From contig LR746280.1 of NCBI GenBank assembly GCA_902729315.2, positions 1,732,501 through 1,796,500 of the forward strand: DNA of 64,000 nt, read 5' to 3'. This stretch comes from Spirodela intermedia (lineage: Eukaryota; Streptophyta; Magnoliopsida; Alismatales; Araceae). The notes under the pieces are model-generated. The model worked only from the letters and a program-made list of their open reading frames with translations, had not been told where the DNA came from and searched no databases. The position numbers and the translations under genes are program-made. This document shows, piece by piece, positions 25,178-36,200 of this stretch. Each line of letters starts with the position of its first letter. Position 1 is the stretch's first letter.

Positions 25178-26869
25178 TTGATTTTTATGCATGGTAGAAG
25201 ACCCTTGCATCCAACGTTAGAAAATCTTTTCATTATTTCATTCAAAACTAAAAATCCAAAAGAAAAATTAATTTTGATAGATCTTGAAGAAAGTACAAGT
25301 CAAATTAAGAATAATCTTATGATCATGAAAAATCATTATATCCACAATTCATTTCAAAGAGCATCTAATATTAGAGTCCTATTAACACCCACTATTAAAT
25401 TCGAAATAAATCTAGGAAATTTTCAAATGCTTCCTAATTTTCATAGATTATCTTTAGAGGAACCTCATCAACATTTAAATTTTTTTTATGTGGTCTGTGA
25501 TTTAATTAATCTCTCTCAAGTTACACCAGAAATTATTAAGATGAAATTATTTTCTCATACACTTAGAGACAAAGTTAGTTATAGACTATCCACATTAGAT
25601 AGAAAATTAATTAGCTAGAAAGACATAAAATAAGTATTTCTTTGAAAATTTTATCTCTTATAAAAAACTCAAAATATAAGAAAACATATATAGAGTTTTT
25701 CTCAAAGATCAAGAGAAACATTGCATGAGACATGAGAAAAATTTAAAGATTTACTTAAAAAATGTCATCATCATGTTATATCCAAGTTTAAACTCAATAA
25801 AAATTTTAATGATAAATTTTTAGAACAACATAGAAATATGATTGATTTTATATGTGTATGAGCTTTTATAGAGAAAACTCGATGAAATTTATACTCTTTA
25901 TGAGAATTTATACCCTCTAAAGATCAAGCCTCTTTTGAATTATATGACAAGGATAAGAAGAGAAACATTTATGAATAACATCATGATGATGATTCTAATT
26001 TAAGAAATGAGGTTAATTAGATTAATCAAAGATTTAAAAAACTTGATTTACTTTTGAGAATATTAGAAAACCTCATAACCTTCAATTGAATGCATATAAT
26101 ACTTGTCCCACATGGTCAGCCCATAGAAAATTCAAGAAACTATCTAATAATAGAATTTTAGTAAGGAGAGTCTCGTTAGATAAATTTAAGAAAAAACTTA
26201 CGAAATGAAAATGTTAAGACAATAAATACATTGAGTGAGAATATTTTACATAATCCTTATTTCTAAGTAAATGAGAATATTAAGACTGAAAATATAGTAG
26301 CAAGAATTTAAATAAAATCATTTATTACTCACAATTGATGAATAAATATAGTGAGAATGATGAGGAAAAAGAACCCTTAGATGAAGAAACAATAGCTGAT
26401 CATGAAAAAAATCATCTAAATTTTAGTAGAAGGGAGTAAGGACAGAAATGAAGAAAAACATATTTCAAGTGAAGAAAAATAAAATGATTTAAGAAATGTA
26501 AGAAACTAAATTAATAAATTTAATCAAAATTTTGCAGCCATGGATGTTGATAGTGAGGATGATGATGTATATCATATACTGAAATTAGAAGATAGCTCTT
26601 GGGAAGATGAAGAATTTGATGAGTTGAGAAATGAAAAACTAAAAAAAGAGTTGATTCAACTAATGGAGAGAAATAAAAATAATAAATATGAATATATAGA
26701 TAATTTTGGAGGAGAAATTTTGAATTTTATTAAATTTATTAGATATGAGATTAAAGAAGATAATCCTTCCATCCTTCAAAACTCACAACCTATTAAAATT
26801 ATTTCTAAGCTTGAAGTATTTCACTTCTCGCAAATTGAACAAATATGTATAGAAGATAAAATAGACTAG
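25178..26869 (+). pseudogene. Retrotransposon gag (Retrotrans_gag type) remnant
   Basis: An open stretch of 146 codons (25178-25618, no ATG at its start) contains QMLPNFHRLSLEEPHQHL and IIKMKLFSHTLRDK, matching the plant Ty3/gypsy gag consensus for a pre-nucleocapsid domain. The following stop-interrupted translation keeps FSQRSRETLHET and KFKDLLKKCHHH, the next gag blocks. A last open frame from an ATG at 26540 to 26869 encodes an acidic 109-aa segment without a recognised domain. Several stops and frame breaks make it non-functional. The protein normally forms the virus-like particle of the element. Confidence 0.72.
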
Positions 26870-28595
26870 GAGAAGATTATGCAGATAAAATAATACATTA
26901 AGAAATAGGTGAGTGAAAGATTTAGAGATATGAATTTAGATGAAAAAAATCTAGATTGAGTAAAAGCTAATTTAAAAATTATATGGCTTGATCACATTTT
27001 ATGGTTTATTAATAGAAAGTATTTATTAATGAATGAGAGCCTTACAAAACAAGATAAAAATGAGAAAAGGTTCTTTTCAAAATAGAAATATTATTTTTAG
27101 GAAAATTTTATTAATTTCTATTTTTTTTGGCTAAAAGCATGTTAAGGTATATATATGAAGTATATGAATTTATGCTAAATCTGAAAAAGAATATCATTAA
27201 ACTTACCTTGGGATACAAAAATATTTTGATGGCCATAGATCATCTTATATGATCTAAAAGTTGTCCAACTGAAGACATTAAATTCAGCGCTGCATGAGAG
27301 GCAACTCATAGTCTTTATTTCATTCTGTCTTTTTTAAGCTTTATTTTTCTTAGAATTTCTTAGTACTTGTTTTTGTATTAATTTTTTTTTCCAAAAAAGT
27401 GTACAAGGAGTGTAAGATGAAGTGAAAAAGTAAAAACAAGGTTGAGGTGATGTCTTTCTAAGCTTTTTCATTTATGACAATATTTTTAATACTTAACTTT
27501 GCATATATGCATACTTCACTTGAAAATTATATTTTCTATATATTCTATTCTAATTTTTCTATGTCATTGAGGACAATGTTATTTTTAAGTCGGCGAGTAA
27601 AGTATTAATTCTTAATTTATGCTGTAGGACGATTAGAACATATGATTACATTTTTTTTCATGCTCACTTAGAATAACAACTATTTATTTTTTTTAAAAAA
27701 AAACTACGGCATCTATTTTTTTGATTTTCTATTAGGAACAATAGACTGTCAAAAACAGCAAAGAAAAAACAAGCTGAAATTTGAAATTTTAGAGACCTTT
27801 TTCTCACATTTCAATCCCTTTGACATATATTGCTAAAATTCAAACTTACAACTATAAAGATGATAGTTTTGATTTATTTTTGACAAATTTATTTTTACTA
27901 AAAATAGAATTGAAAATAGAAAATAGAACTGTCAAACTATCTAATTTATAAATTTTTTACATCATATTACATGCACAAAAAATTAAATCAATTAGATTGA
28001 TTGATACCAAAAGATACTAGGAAGATTATTATTGAGTCAAAAGAATGATTTAGTAGTATGAAATGTTAAAATACTCCTTAGATATATGATAAATAACATA
28101 TATTTGATTTTACAGATTTTCACTTCATGATCTTGATGGATAATATTTACTTGATGTGAAAATTTGATTGATCATTTGAGTTTAATAAAAAATTTTACAC
28201 CTTAATCTATAAGACTTGTGAGGAGAAATCACGTATTTTAAAAAAAAAAGAGTAATGTGAAAACTTTAGAAATGAAGAATACACATAGAGGGTGTGAGAC
28301 ATCATGTAAATATTATTCTTAGATGAATATTCATAATTGAAACATCTTGTAAATATATCTATGAGTGAAGAAGTGACAAAGATGTAAATCGAAGAAGTGA
28401 AGTCTAAATTATTATTCCAAGGAATGTTTAAATATTTAAGTGCTTGACATCATTCTGAAATGCTTAATATAAGAATCTAAAGTGTCTAAAGGTGCATCAT
28501 TTCTAATTGTATTTTTTATGTATTAAAAATATGATGTTTGAGATTTGTGAATTTTTATTTTCATAATTTCATTGTTAAGAGACTAATAATGATTT
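26870..28595. other. Non-coding internal part of the gag-only element
   Basis: AT-rich, no open frame with similarity to protease, reverse transcriptase, RNase H, integrase or envelope. In a complete element the pol gene would lie here. Confidence 0.5.
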
Positions 28596-28608
28596 AAGTT
28601 GGGGGGTA
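28596..28608 (+). other. Polypurine tract
   Basis: AAGTTGGGGGGTA lies directly before the LTR start (TAATAAGTC, a one-transition variant of TGATAAGTC). This is the expected plus-strand primer of an LTR element. Confidence 0.6.
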
Positions 28609-29981
28609 TAATAAGTCTTCATTATCATGAGTTAAAAATTAGTAAATAATATAGCTTTAGCCTTTACTCATGATAAATAGACTTATATTTATGTTAAAAA
28701 TATGAAAATTAGTTTTAAATTGATTAATGTAATTTTTTGGCTAATGATGTAATTTTTTACAAATTTATATAATTTTTATAGTCTTATTTTTGAGATAAAT
28801 AAAAAAAGAAATAAAAATAAAAAATATAACAAAATGGAAAGGACTCGCCAGCTAGCTGAGCCCACAAGTGGGTTGGAAGTGCAGTTGGGGGGAGCCACAA
28901 GTAGGAACTCGAGCGGCTAAAAATCGATGGGGGCACGTGTGTATCACTCTCCTTCCACATCATCGATAGCTAGCCAATTGTGGGGCAAGGAGTGGTCATA
29001 TATTGAGAGAAAGGGACTCATTACTAGCAAATGTGATATTACTATGTATTCATCAAAAACTTCAGCACACAAGGGATGTGAGACTAAACCCGCATCACGC
29101 CTTCCTCTGAAAGGCTTCGAAGGTTTAAATACCTAAACTACCCCTTCGTTATAACAAAGATATATCATGATGACTCACTTAATAAAGATATTAGAGTACT
29201 TATTTCAATCTCTCTCATATAGGCATACAACTAGTGCGAGTTTGAATCTTCCTAGAGTCAAAACTCATATTTTTATTTGATTATCACGACTATTCTACAA
29301 ATCACCGATGAAGGATTAAGCTGCTAGAATCAGATAAAAATATAAGTTTTGACTCTAGGAGAATTCAAACTTGCTGGTTGACTGACTACATGAGAGAGAT
29401 TGAAATAAATATTCTAATGTCTTAATTAAGTGATGTTATCATAATATATCTCTGTTATAACGAAGGGGTAGTTTAAGTATTCAAATCTTCAAAGCCTTTT
29501 AGGAGAAGATGTGATGTGGGTTTAATCCCACATCACTTATGTGCCAAAGTTTTGGGTGAATATATAATAATATCATATTTGCTAGCAATAAGTCTTTTTC
29601 TCTCGTGTGTACAACCACTCCTTGTCTCATAGTCGGCTAGTCACCAGTGACATGGAAGAGAAGTGATGCACACGTGTCCCAATTGGTCTTTAGCCGCTCA
29701 AGCTCCTACTTGCGGCTCCCTCTAATTGTGCTTCCGACCTGCTTGCAGGCTTGATTGGTCGACATGTCCTCTTCATTTTGCTATATTTTTATTTTAATTT
29801 CTTTTTCTTTATTTATCTAAAAAATAAGATTATAAAAATCATAGAAATTTATAGAAAAGCACATAATTAGTCAAAAATTTATGTTAATTAATTGAAAACT
29901 ACTTTTTATATTTTAACATAAATATAAGGCTAAAACTATATTATTTACTAATTATTAACTCATGATAATGAAAACTTATCA
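28609..29981. repeat. Large inverted repeat made of two LTR 5' halves
   Basis: The left arm (28609 to about 29282) and right arm (about 29333-29981, ending TTATCA) are reverse complements, roughly 85% alike by eye, with a loop of about 50 bp. Both correspond to the first ~0.6 kb of the solo LTR plus a segment of about 110 bp that the solo LTR lacks. Transcripts through it would fold into a ~650-bp hairpin. Confidence 0.8.
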
Positions 29982-31330
29982 ATATCACAATATATCACTT
30001 CAATTGTGACACATAAATACTAGATGAATGTTTGTGATAAGAGAGATACCTAATTGATAAGTAATTAATACCATGTATCATCTTAAAGGGATTGAAGAAG
30101 AGAAGACTCAATTTTTCATATGGTTGACAAGTAATGGATTACAACTGATAGGAACACAAGAGGAGAGACACTAAATTACCCACAACAAACTCGATATTTC
30201 ATCATTTTGTATTTGCATAGAGCTTCATTCACACTTGAACTTAGATAAAATGAGATTTCAGTTGGTCCAACATAGAATCGTGTTCTTGTAATATATGATC
30301 CACACTGTCCAATCTGGTCAATTGGGTGGTGTGTCATGCGAGAGTTAAGGGATGTCTTTCATAAGTGACATTGAAGGGAATGGAAGCTTGTATTCTTTTT
30401 ACCTAGGTCAGCCTTTGGAACTATTAGCGGGGCCAATTGTTGATGAAGTAATATAGATAAGTTTTGAATTTGCAATCCATCACCTATAGTTGTCCACTTG
30501 TCTATGAATGACAAGCACTAGTCAATCATAATGTCATACCTTGAAGTTTGAATAGTTATCACAAAAAGTAGTTCATAAATATGTGATCTTGGTTGGTGAG
30601 GATTGAGTTGAAAAACTATATAAACAGGAAATATTGTGAATGATTTTTTTTGTGATTTCAAGTGTTGTAAGTATATGTCGAAGGGGAGAAAAAAATGTAA
30701 GTACTTGCCTAATTGATCAACCACTATGAGTAAAGCATTGAATATGTTGGAATGGGTAAGCCCTTCAATAAAATGTATGTATATGTCTTCTTAGATATCT
30801 TTTTTGAATAATAAGAGGTTGAAGAAAACCAATTGAAGAGAGGGAGTCTGACTCATTTTTAGTAGATGAAACATACAATCACATATTTCTAGATGTAGGT
30901 TTTGATGTCCATATATTGCACATTTTGACATGTTCATTTATAAATATGTAAGAAGCCAAAATGTCCACTTATAGCCAAATTTTAGAATTCCTACAAGATT
31001 TTGGGTATAAAAGCAATCTTTTAGGAACAGAAATCATTCCTTATGATATAATTGATCACGATGAAGTGAGTATTTGAGCCACTTCTCGAGGTGAAGTGAA
31101 AGTTCATTTAGAATGGTCATCAATTGAGGATCAATGATATTCTCTCATCAAATTAGGTCTATATCTAATAACTCATATTAAGATAAACCCAATACTTGAA
31201 GCACAACTTGTTCTAGTTTTTAGGATTAGATGTCTATGCCCTTATCGTTAATACCCACTTTGTATCTTATTTCAAAATAAAATTAATAATCTTAGACAAC
31301 TAATTTTAATAGTCAAGTAAAAATTGGCAT
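29982..31330 (-). mobile_element. Ty3/gypsy pol (integrase region) remnant
   Basis: On the minus strand the translation near 30690-30790 reads HFIEGLTHSNIFNALLIVVDQLGKYLHF-like (integrase core: FIEGLP...VVDRFSKYAHF). Downstream, at about 30140-30290, it reads MLDQLKSHL then MKLYANTK and IEFVVGNLVSL, matching the integrase C-terminal block LKxxLxxAQxRMKxYADxxRRxVxFxVGDxVYL. An upstream fragment (MSQTPSLQLV) fits the segment before the core. Many stops; dead. It abuts the inverted LTR at 29981 but need not be the same element. Confidence 0.75.
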
Positions 31331-32082
31331 TGCTCTAAGATAAACTACAATTGCCTAGGACCAAAAGAGGGGAAGGGAGGGGAACCTGTCAAGAGCATGA
31401 GGAGGAGCTAATGTTCGAAGGAGATTGGAGAGGGGAAAAGAGCACGATCTTGTTGGGAAGATAAGGATATTTGACTTCACTAGTGGACTGCTCTTTTTCA
31501 AGAAAACATGGTTGGACACATTCACATGTGATCGACGAACAGAATTCTAACACATATTTCCACGTGGCACGTAGGGCATAGTGGAAATTTTAAATTAATA
31601 CTAATATCCTTATTTATTAAAATAATAGGTTTTTCCAAATAAATTATTTATCAGAATAATGAAATCCAATGTAGACCCATTTGCCATTATGGGCAGACAT
31701 CCAGTCACCAGGTATCTTAAGATGGCAAGCACCAATGGACACCGTGAAGATCTGTCAACAAACCCAGATGAATACAGCCACATGCTGATTACTCCATCGA
31801 CTTGCCTAGAAGGAACATGACAAGTCACAGAATTGTAATAATAAACGAAGCAGTTTAATGTTTAAATAGTCTTTTCGCCAGTCCAAACCATGATTTCTAT
31901 CTAGGTGAAATGACATAGCCGGAGATCATGAAAGAAAGGAAAACATAAGTAGAAACTAGGCAATAGAACCAGCTCTCCCAGGCAAACGCATACATTATTA
32001 TATTATGAGATTCCTCTCCAATGGAGAAAAAAATAATCCAAGAACTCTCTGTTGGTTAATCAATGAGGGAACTATTCCATTA
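31331..32082. other. Spacer downstream of the L12-like gene
   Basis: No gene found. I searched specifically for the missing L7/L12 C-terminal domain on the minus strand here and did not see it. Confidence 0.5.
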
Positions 32083-32522
32083 TCATTTCTGCTCCGCGCT
32101 AATTCTATTCTGAATAATTTTTTCAAAATATTTCCCAAAACCTTTGAGCATAGCTACGCCGCCCATCCCCATCCCGGGCATCATAACTGTCATTGCCGGC
32201 ATCTCGTCTATCCCCAGCTTACTCCTCAGAAGCTCCGTCAAGTCGGCGACCTCGAGCAGAGTGAGCCCCGATATCTCGTCCACGACCGATGAGACCCTCT
32301 CGTGGGGCACGGAGGTGCAGAAGCGGAAGCAGGCGGCGGATGCTCTGAGCCACCACCGCTGCTGCAGAGGCGAACTCTCGGTCGGAGACAAGGACCTTCC
32401 ACGACCCAGATCGTGGGGCCGCGGAATATGGAGGTGTCCCAACGCCATGCGTTGCCTTCGAGTTTTGATGAACAGAGTTGATGGCCGATGCCGAAAAGCG
32501 AACGAAGTAGCAGACGCCTCAT
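32083..32522 (-). pseudogene. Mitochondrial ribosomal protein L7/L12-like, truncated and probably frameshifted
   Basis: Residues in the frame from ATG 32448 (121 aa) include HERVSSVVDEISGLTLLEVADL, TELLRSKLG and a Gly/Met-rich hinge (PAMTVMMPGMGMGG), the N-terminal oligomerisation domain and hinge of L7/L12, which binds L10 in the ribosomal stalk. After the hinge the frame reads 24 unrelated residues and stops, so the C-terminal factor-binding domain is absent. A good mitochondrial presequence (MRRLLLRSLFGIGHQLCSS) starts at ATG 32522 but in another frame, suggesting one indel between presequence and mature domain. It could be a dead copy, an assembly error plus truncation, or a short expressed variant starting at 32448. 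Confidence 0.6.
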
Positions 32523-33205
32523 TCTCAGACACAGGGAGAGAAGGAAAAGTAGCGGAGATGGTCAACAGCTCGGAGAGAGGGATGTGTGGAGAGTAAACCT
32601 TCAACTGTGCTCTCGTCTGCGTCTACATTTCTCATCGATGTTCAGGCATCGCATGGCTAGTCCAGCATCCTTTTAGGTCAATAGGCTTTTGGTCCAGCCG
32701 AAATCAAGTACTCTCTAAATGGGGGTCGGGCTTTGGGCTTCAAATCTGATAAAATGCACAAATAAACAAAATAAGTTTGTGATATTCTAATTGGTTGAAA
32801 TAAAATGGGTTTATTCGCCAAAAGCCCGAAAGTTGGTGTTTATCAAAGTAATATTTAATTATAAATATTAAGTGCGTAGCAAGCTCACGCCGCGCTCAGG
32901 GATTTCGTAAGACAAGCATGCGATATGAACTCGATGAGTTAACGACTCATTGACTCGGTAACTCGGTGGCTTCTGGACCGATCCGCAACCGTCAGTCGTC
33001 TCTATCCCAGATAGAGAGAGAACGAGAGAGAGAGAGAGAGAGAGAGGGCCCCTTGCTTCTTCGTATCTAAGATTTTTTCTTGTGTTCATTCTCATCATCG
33101 AAGTCCGGGTCTTCGTTCTGGACCTTCCTTCCACTCTCAGATTTTTCCGTCTGCAGGCTTCGGAACAAGGGGAGGGAGAGGGGTGGAATCTGGGGAGGAG
33201 TGGCC
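32523..33205. promoter_or_regulatory. Divergent promoter between the L12-like gene and CLPX
   Basis: About 0.68 kb separates the two start codons, which face away from each other. The CLPX-proximal part contains an AG-rich tract at 33011-33047 that probably falls in its 5' leader. No other gene fits here, so both promoters must share this interval. Confidence 0.5.
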
Positions 33206-36200
33206 ATGTCGGCGGCCGTGAGATCGAGGTCGATCAGGCCAGCGGTGGTGGCTGGGTTGGCTTCGGCTGCGGTACAGTCCATGCACTTCCCGGCCCAGGG
33301 GATGTACGCCGGCAGGATCTTCGATCTCCAGCGGAAGTCCTGGAGGAGGTGGGACGACTTATGGAAACGGAGTATCTTCCAGTCTAGCTTGTCGAAGGTT
33401 GCCTCGTCTCATACAGAGGTTGTCAATGGAGGGGACCCTCTTCCAGGTGTTTCTTCGTCGGAGAGCACCGGGAGGACGTCGGGCGATCCACCTGAGATCT
33501 GGCAGCAGCCTGGTGACTCGGGGATTTCCGTGCCGTCTGGAAACTTATCGGGTCGAATCAACGTAATCAGAGTGGGTGTTGGAAGAGGTGTTGGGGGCGG
33601 CGGAGGGGGAAACTTGGGGTCGACGGGTGGAGATGGGAGTGGCTCGAAGGAGGAAGGATGGGGCGGTGCTGGTCTCGGGAACGAATTCCCAACACCGAAG
33701 GATGTATCCAAGGAGCTTGATAAATTTGTTATCGGACAGGAGCGTGCGAAGAAGGTAATATGAGAATCCTGGTATGAAAACCAAAAAAGTAAGAAAAGTG
33801 AAGAAGATACAAATCACGATCTCCACGTCCCTGTGATTTGATATTAGCTGTGATCCTATTCATGAAATATGCTCTTATTAGTTAAATATTTTGCATCAAT
33901 TAGCAAATTTCTAAGCTATCGAAATATTGGACAGAGGAGCAATCTCAGTGTTGCATTATTTCCCTTGTGCATGTTATACTCTTGATTTTTAGCACCCTTG
34001 TGTAGGCTACACACGTGATTTTTAGCAATGGAATGCTTTTCATATCTTCTATCACGTATTTTGATCATCTAGGTGAACAAGCACCATTGAGGAAAGTGTA
34101 TGCATGAATTCTACTGCATTTTTTATAAAATAGTGCATTGCCAGTGCCATGTGGATTCAATTTCAAGATAAAAATGGAATTTTAAATATGTGAATTATAG
34201 GATCGATTATTTTTAATCCTCAGCACAACTTTCGTTTTATCAATAGGATTTATTGTTGCTATAAGTTAGATTGATTTCTTCATTCTAAGCTGCTATTCGA
34301 GCATGTGTGGTGGACAAATAATTACAGCAAAGTATCAAAAGGCAGTGATAGCTTTTCTTGTCAAATGGTGTGGTCACATATTGCTCGTTGTGCAACCTCA
34401 GAAACATCTTGCTTGAGTTTGGCTTCATCCAAGTTAGAACTTGATTTTTTTCTCAAAGGGACGGCTCTGGTCTCCAAACATAGTATGCAAGCTGCATTTC
34501 TAATGAATAATATAGTTTTTAATTTTTTCAAATAATATACAATGTTCATCAGGTTTTAAAAAAATCATCATCTTGTATTTTAACGTACTCCGTTATGCTT
34601 GTGTTGGGGACAAACAAATTGGTTCAGTTCTTTATACCGTAGGACGGGGAATTTGACTAAATTTTCTTCCTGCAGGTACTCTCCGTAGCTGTGTATAATC
34701 ATTACAAAAGAATCTACCATGAATCTTTGCCAAAATGGTCAGACTCAGATTTTGGTTTATGATCCAATCCGATTTAATCTTTTTTTCCTATTTTTTTTCA
34801 TCAGCATGATTACCATGAAGTGCTTCACCACTAATTGGTATGAATTATGGGTGTCATTATTCTTGCTTTTGTTGACTTTTATGGTTTTTGTCATGATGCT
34901 TAATTCTAGGTCCGCAGGAGATTCAAGTAATGATATCACTACTGGAAATGACAGTGATATGGTGGAGCTGGAGAAAAGTAATATTCTTTTAATGGGTCCA
35001 ACAGGATCAGGTATCTTCATCTTTGTATATTTATCAAATTACATAGTCAACTTTAAATGTTCCAACGTGAGTTATGCTGTATTATCGTATTATTAAACAT
35101 GTTTCTCACTCCTTGTATTCATTTTTTCTTTTGCTGTGTTTAACCATTAGACACATGCGGCACAGTGGTGTGCCTTTATGTTTAATGTTTATTTATACAT
35201 TTGCAATGTTTCTTAAGGACAGGGAAGACATTATTGGCAAAAACCTTGGCAAGGTTCGTGAATGTGCCATTTGTTATTGCTGATGCAACTACACTAACTC
35301 AGGCAAGTTTACAATCTTTCCAGCTAACATTTCTCTCGTGTACAAGCTGATGAATTTTTTTAATTTATATTTGATTTAAGTTAAAGGAACTGTTGCTCTG
35401 GATTGACAAGTGTAAACTAAGTTTTCACCAGATAATCCAAACACACTAACTTCTCCATCTCGTTCTAGTTTTGAAGGATTGAGGCTTAAGATTGTAGTCA
35501 TCTTTGGGACTATCTTCTTGAATATTTATCGTATGAACTTCAGGAAATTGTATTTATTCAACATGAATTGCTTCTTTTTTGTTGCATTGTCAGTAGGGCA
35601 TAAACTTGCAAGTCAGAAATATCAACTTATCAATTCAGACTAATGTTACTATATCATGTATATGGATTTCTTTGTAAGCGGTTATGGAAGGTGTGCACTG
35701 GACATTATGGTATTTGGTTATAAGTGACGAAACAAGACTGCATCAGGAGAACAGGAGGTTGCGATGTCAAATCAAATGCTTCTAGCGATCTCTCTATTGC
35801 ATGTGGGAGACATTCTTTTGGTGAATGATGCGACAATGGCCAGGTCTATGTTTCTCCAGGCAGGAGAGAGAAATATTTAGGCTTTTGAAAAACTAATGGT
35901 GGAGGCTTTCATCACTAGAAGAGCGATTTCCTTCATGTGATGTCGTAGCAGAGAACACTCAAACCATAATGGCATCGATTTTTAACTCTTGATATGTGAG
36001 AAGAAGCTAGTGTCTGAGATTGAGAGATTGACAGATGTAGAATTTTCAGCTTGATCCACTACTTGCCCTTCTTGTCTAAATATCAATTGATGCGCTAGAG
36101 ATGTATGCATGGAGATGGAAATAAGACAATAATGGAGACTTACTATTTGATCTTCGTACAATTTTATGTGAGACTGTGGAATGAGACGATGAATAACCTC

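Larger units (their letters stand above)
23691..29981 (+). mobile_element. Gag-only Ty3/gypsy-type LTR retrotransposon with inverted LTR fragments at both ends
   Basis: Same LTR family as the solo LTR at 9124-10751. Order: inverted LTR 3' half (23691 to about 24320), direct LTR 3' half (about 24325-24984), PBS (24990-25006), gag remnant (about 25180-26870), non-coding internal part, polypurine tract (28596-28608), direct LTR 5' half (28609 to about 29332), inverted LTR 5' half (about 29333-29981). The internal domain is only 3.6 kb, has gag-like sequence and no protease, RT, RNase H or integrase motif I can find, so it resembles the non-autonomous TR-GAG class. The tRNA-Asp-type PBS and gag wording suggest an Athila/Tat-like relative. 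Many G-to-A and C-to-T differences from expected motifs indicate decay of methylated DNA. Confidence 0.75.

Noticed and set aside
29982-31330. Possible endogenous pararetrovirus
   Set aside because: The remnant carries an integrase, which plant pararetroviruses lack, so it is a Ty3/gypsy retrotransposon.
35074-35283. Open frame across CLPX exon 4
   Set aside because: It reads the exon in the wrong frame; the correct frame gives the conserved [16 protein letters not shown] segment.
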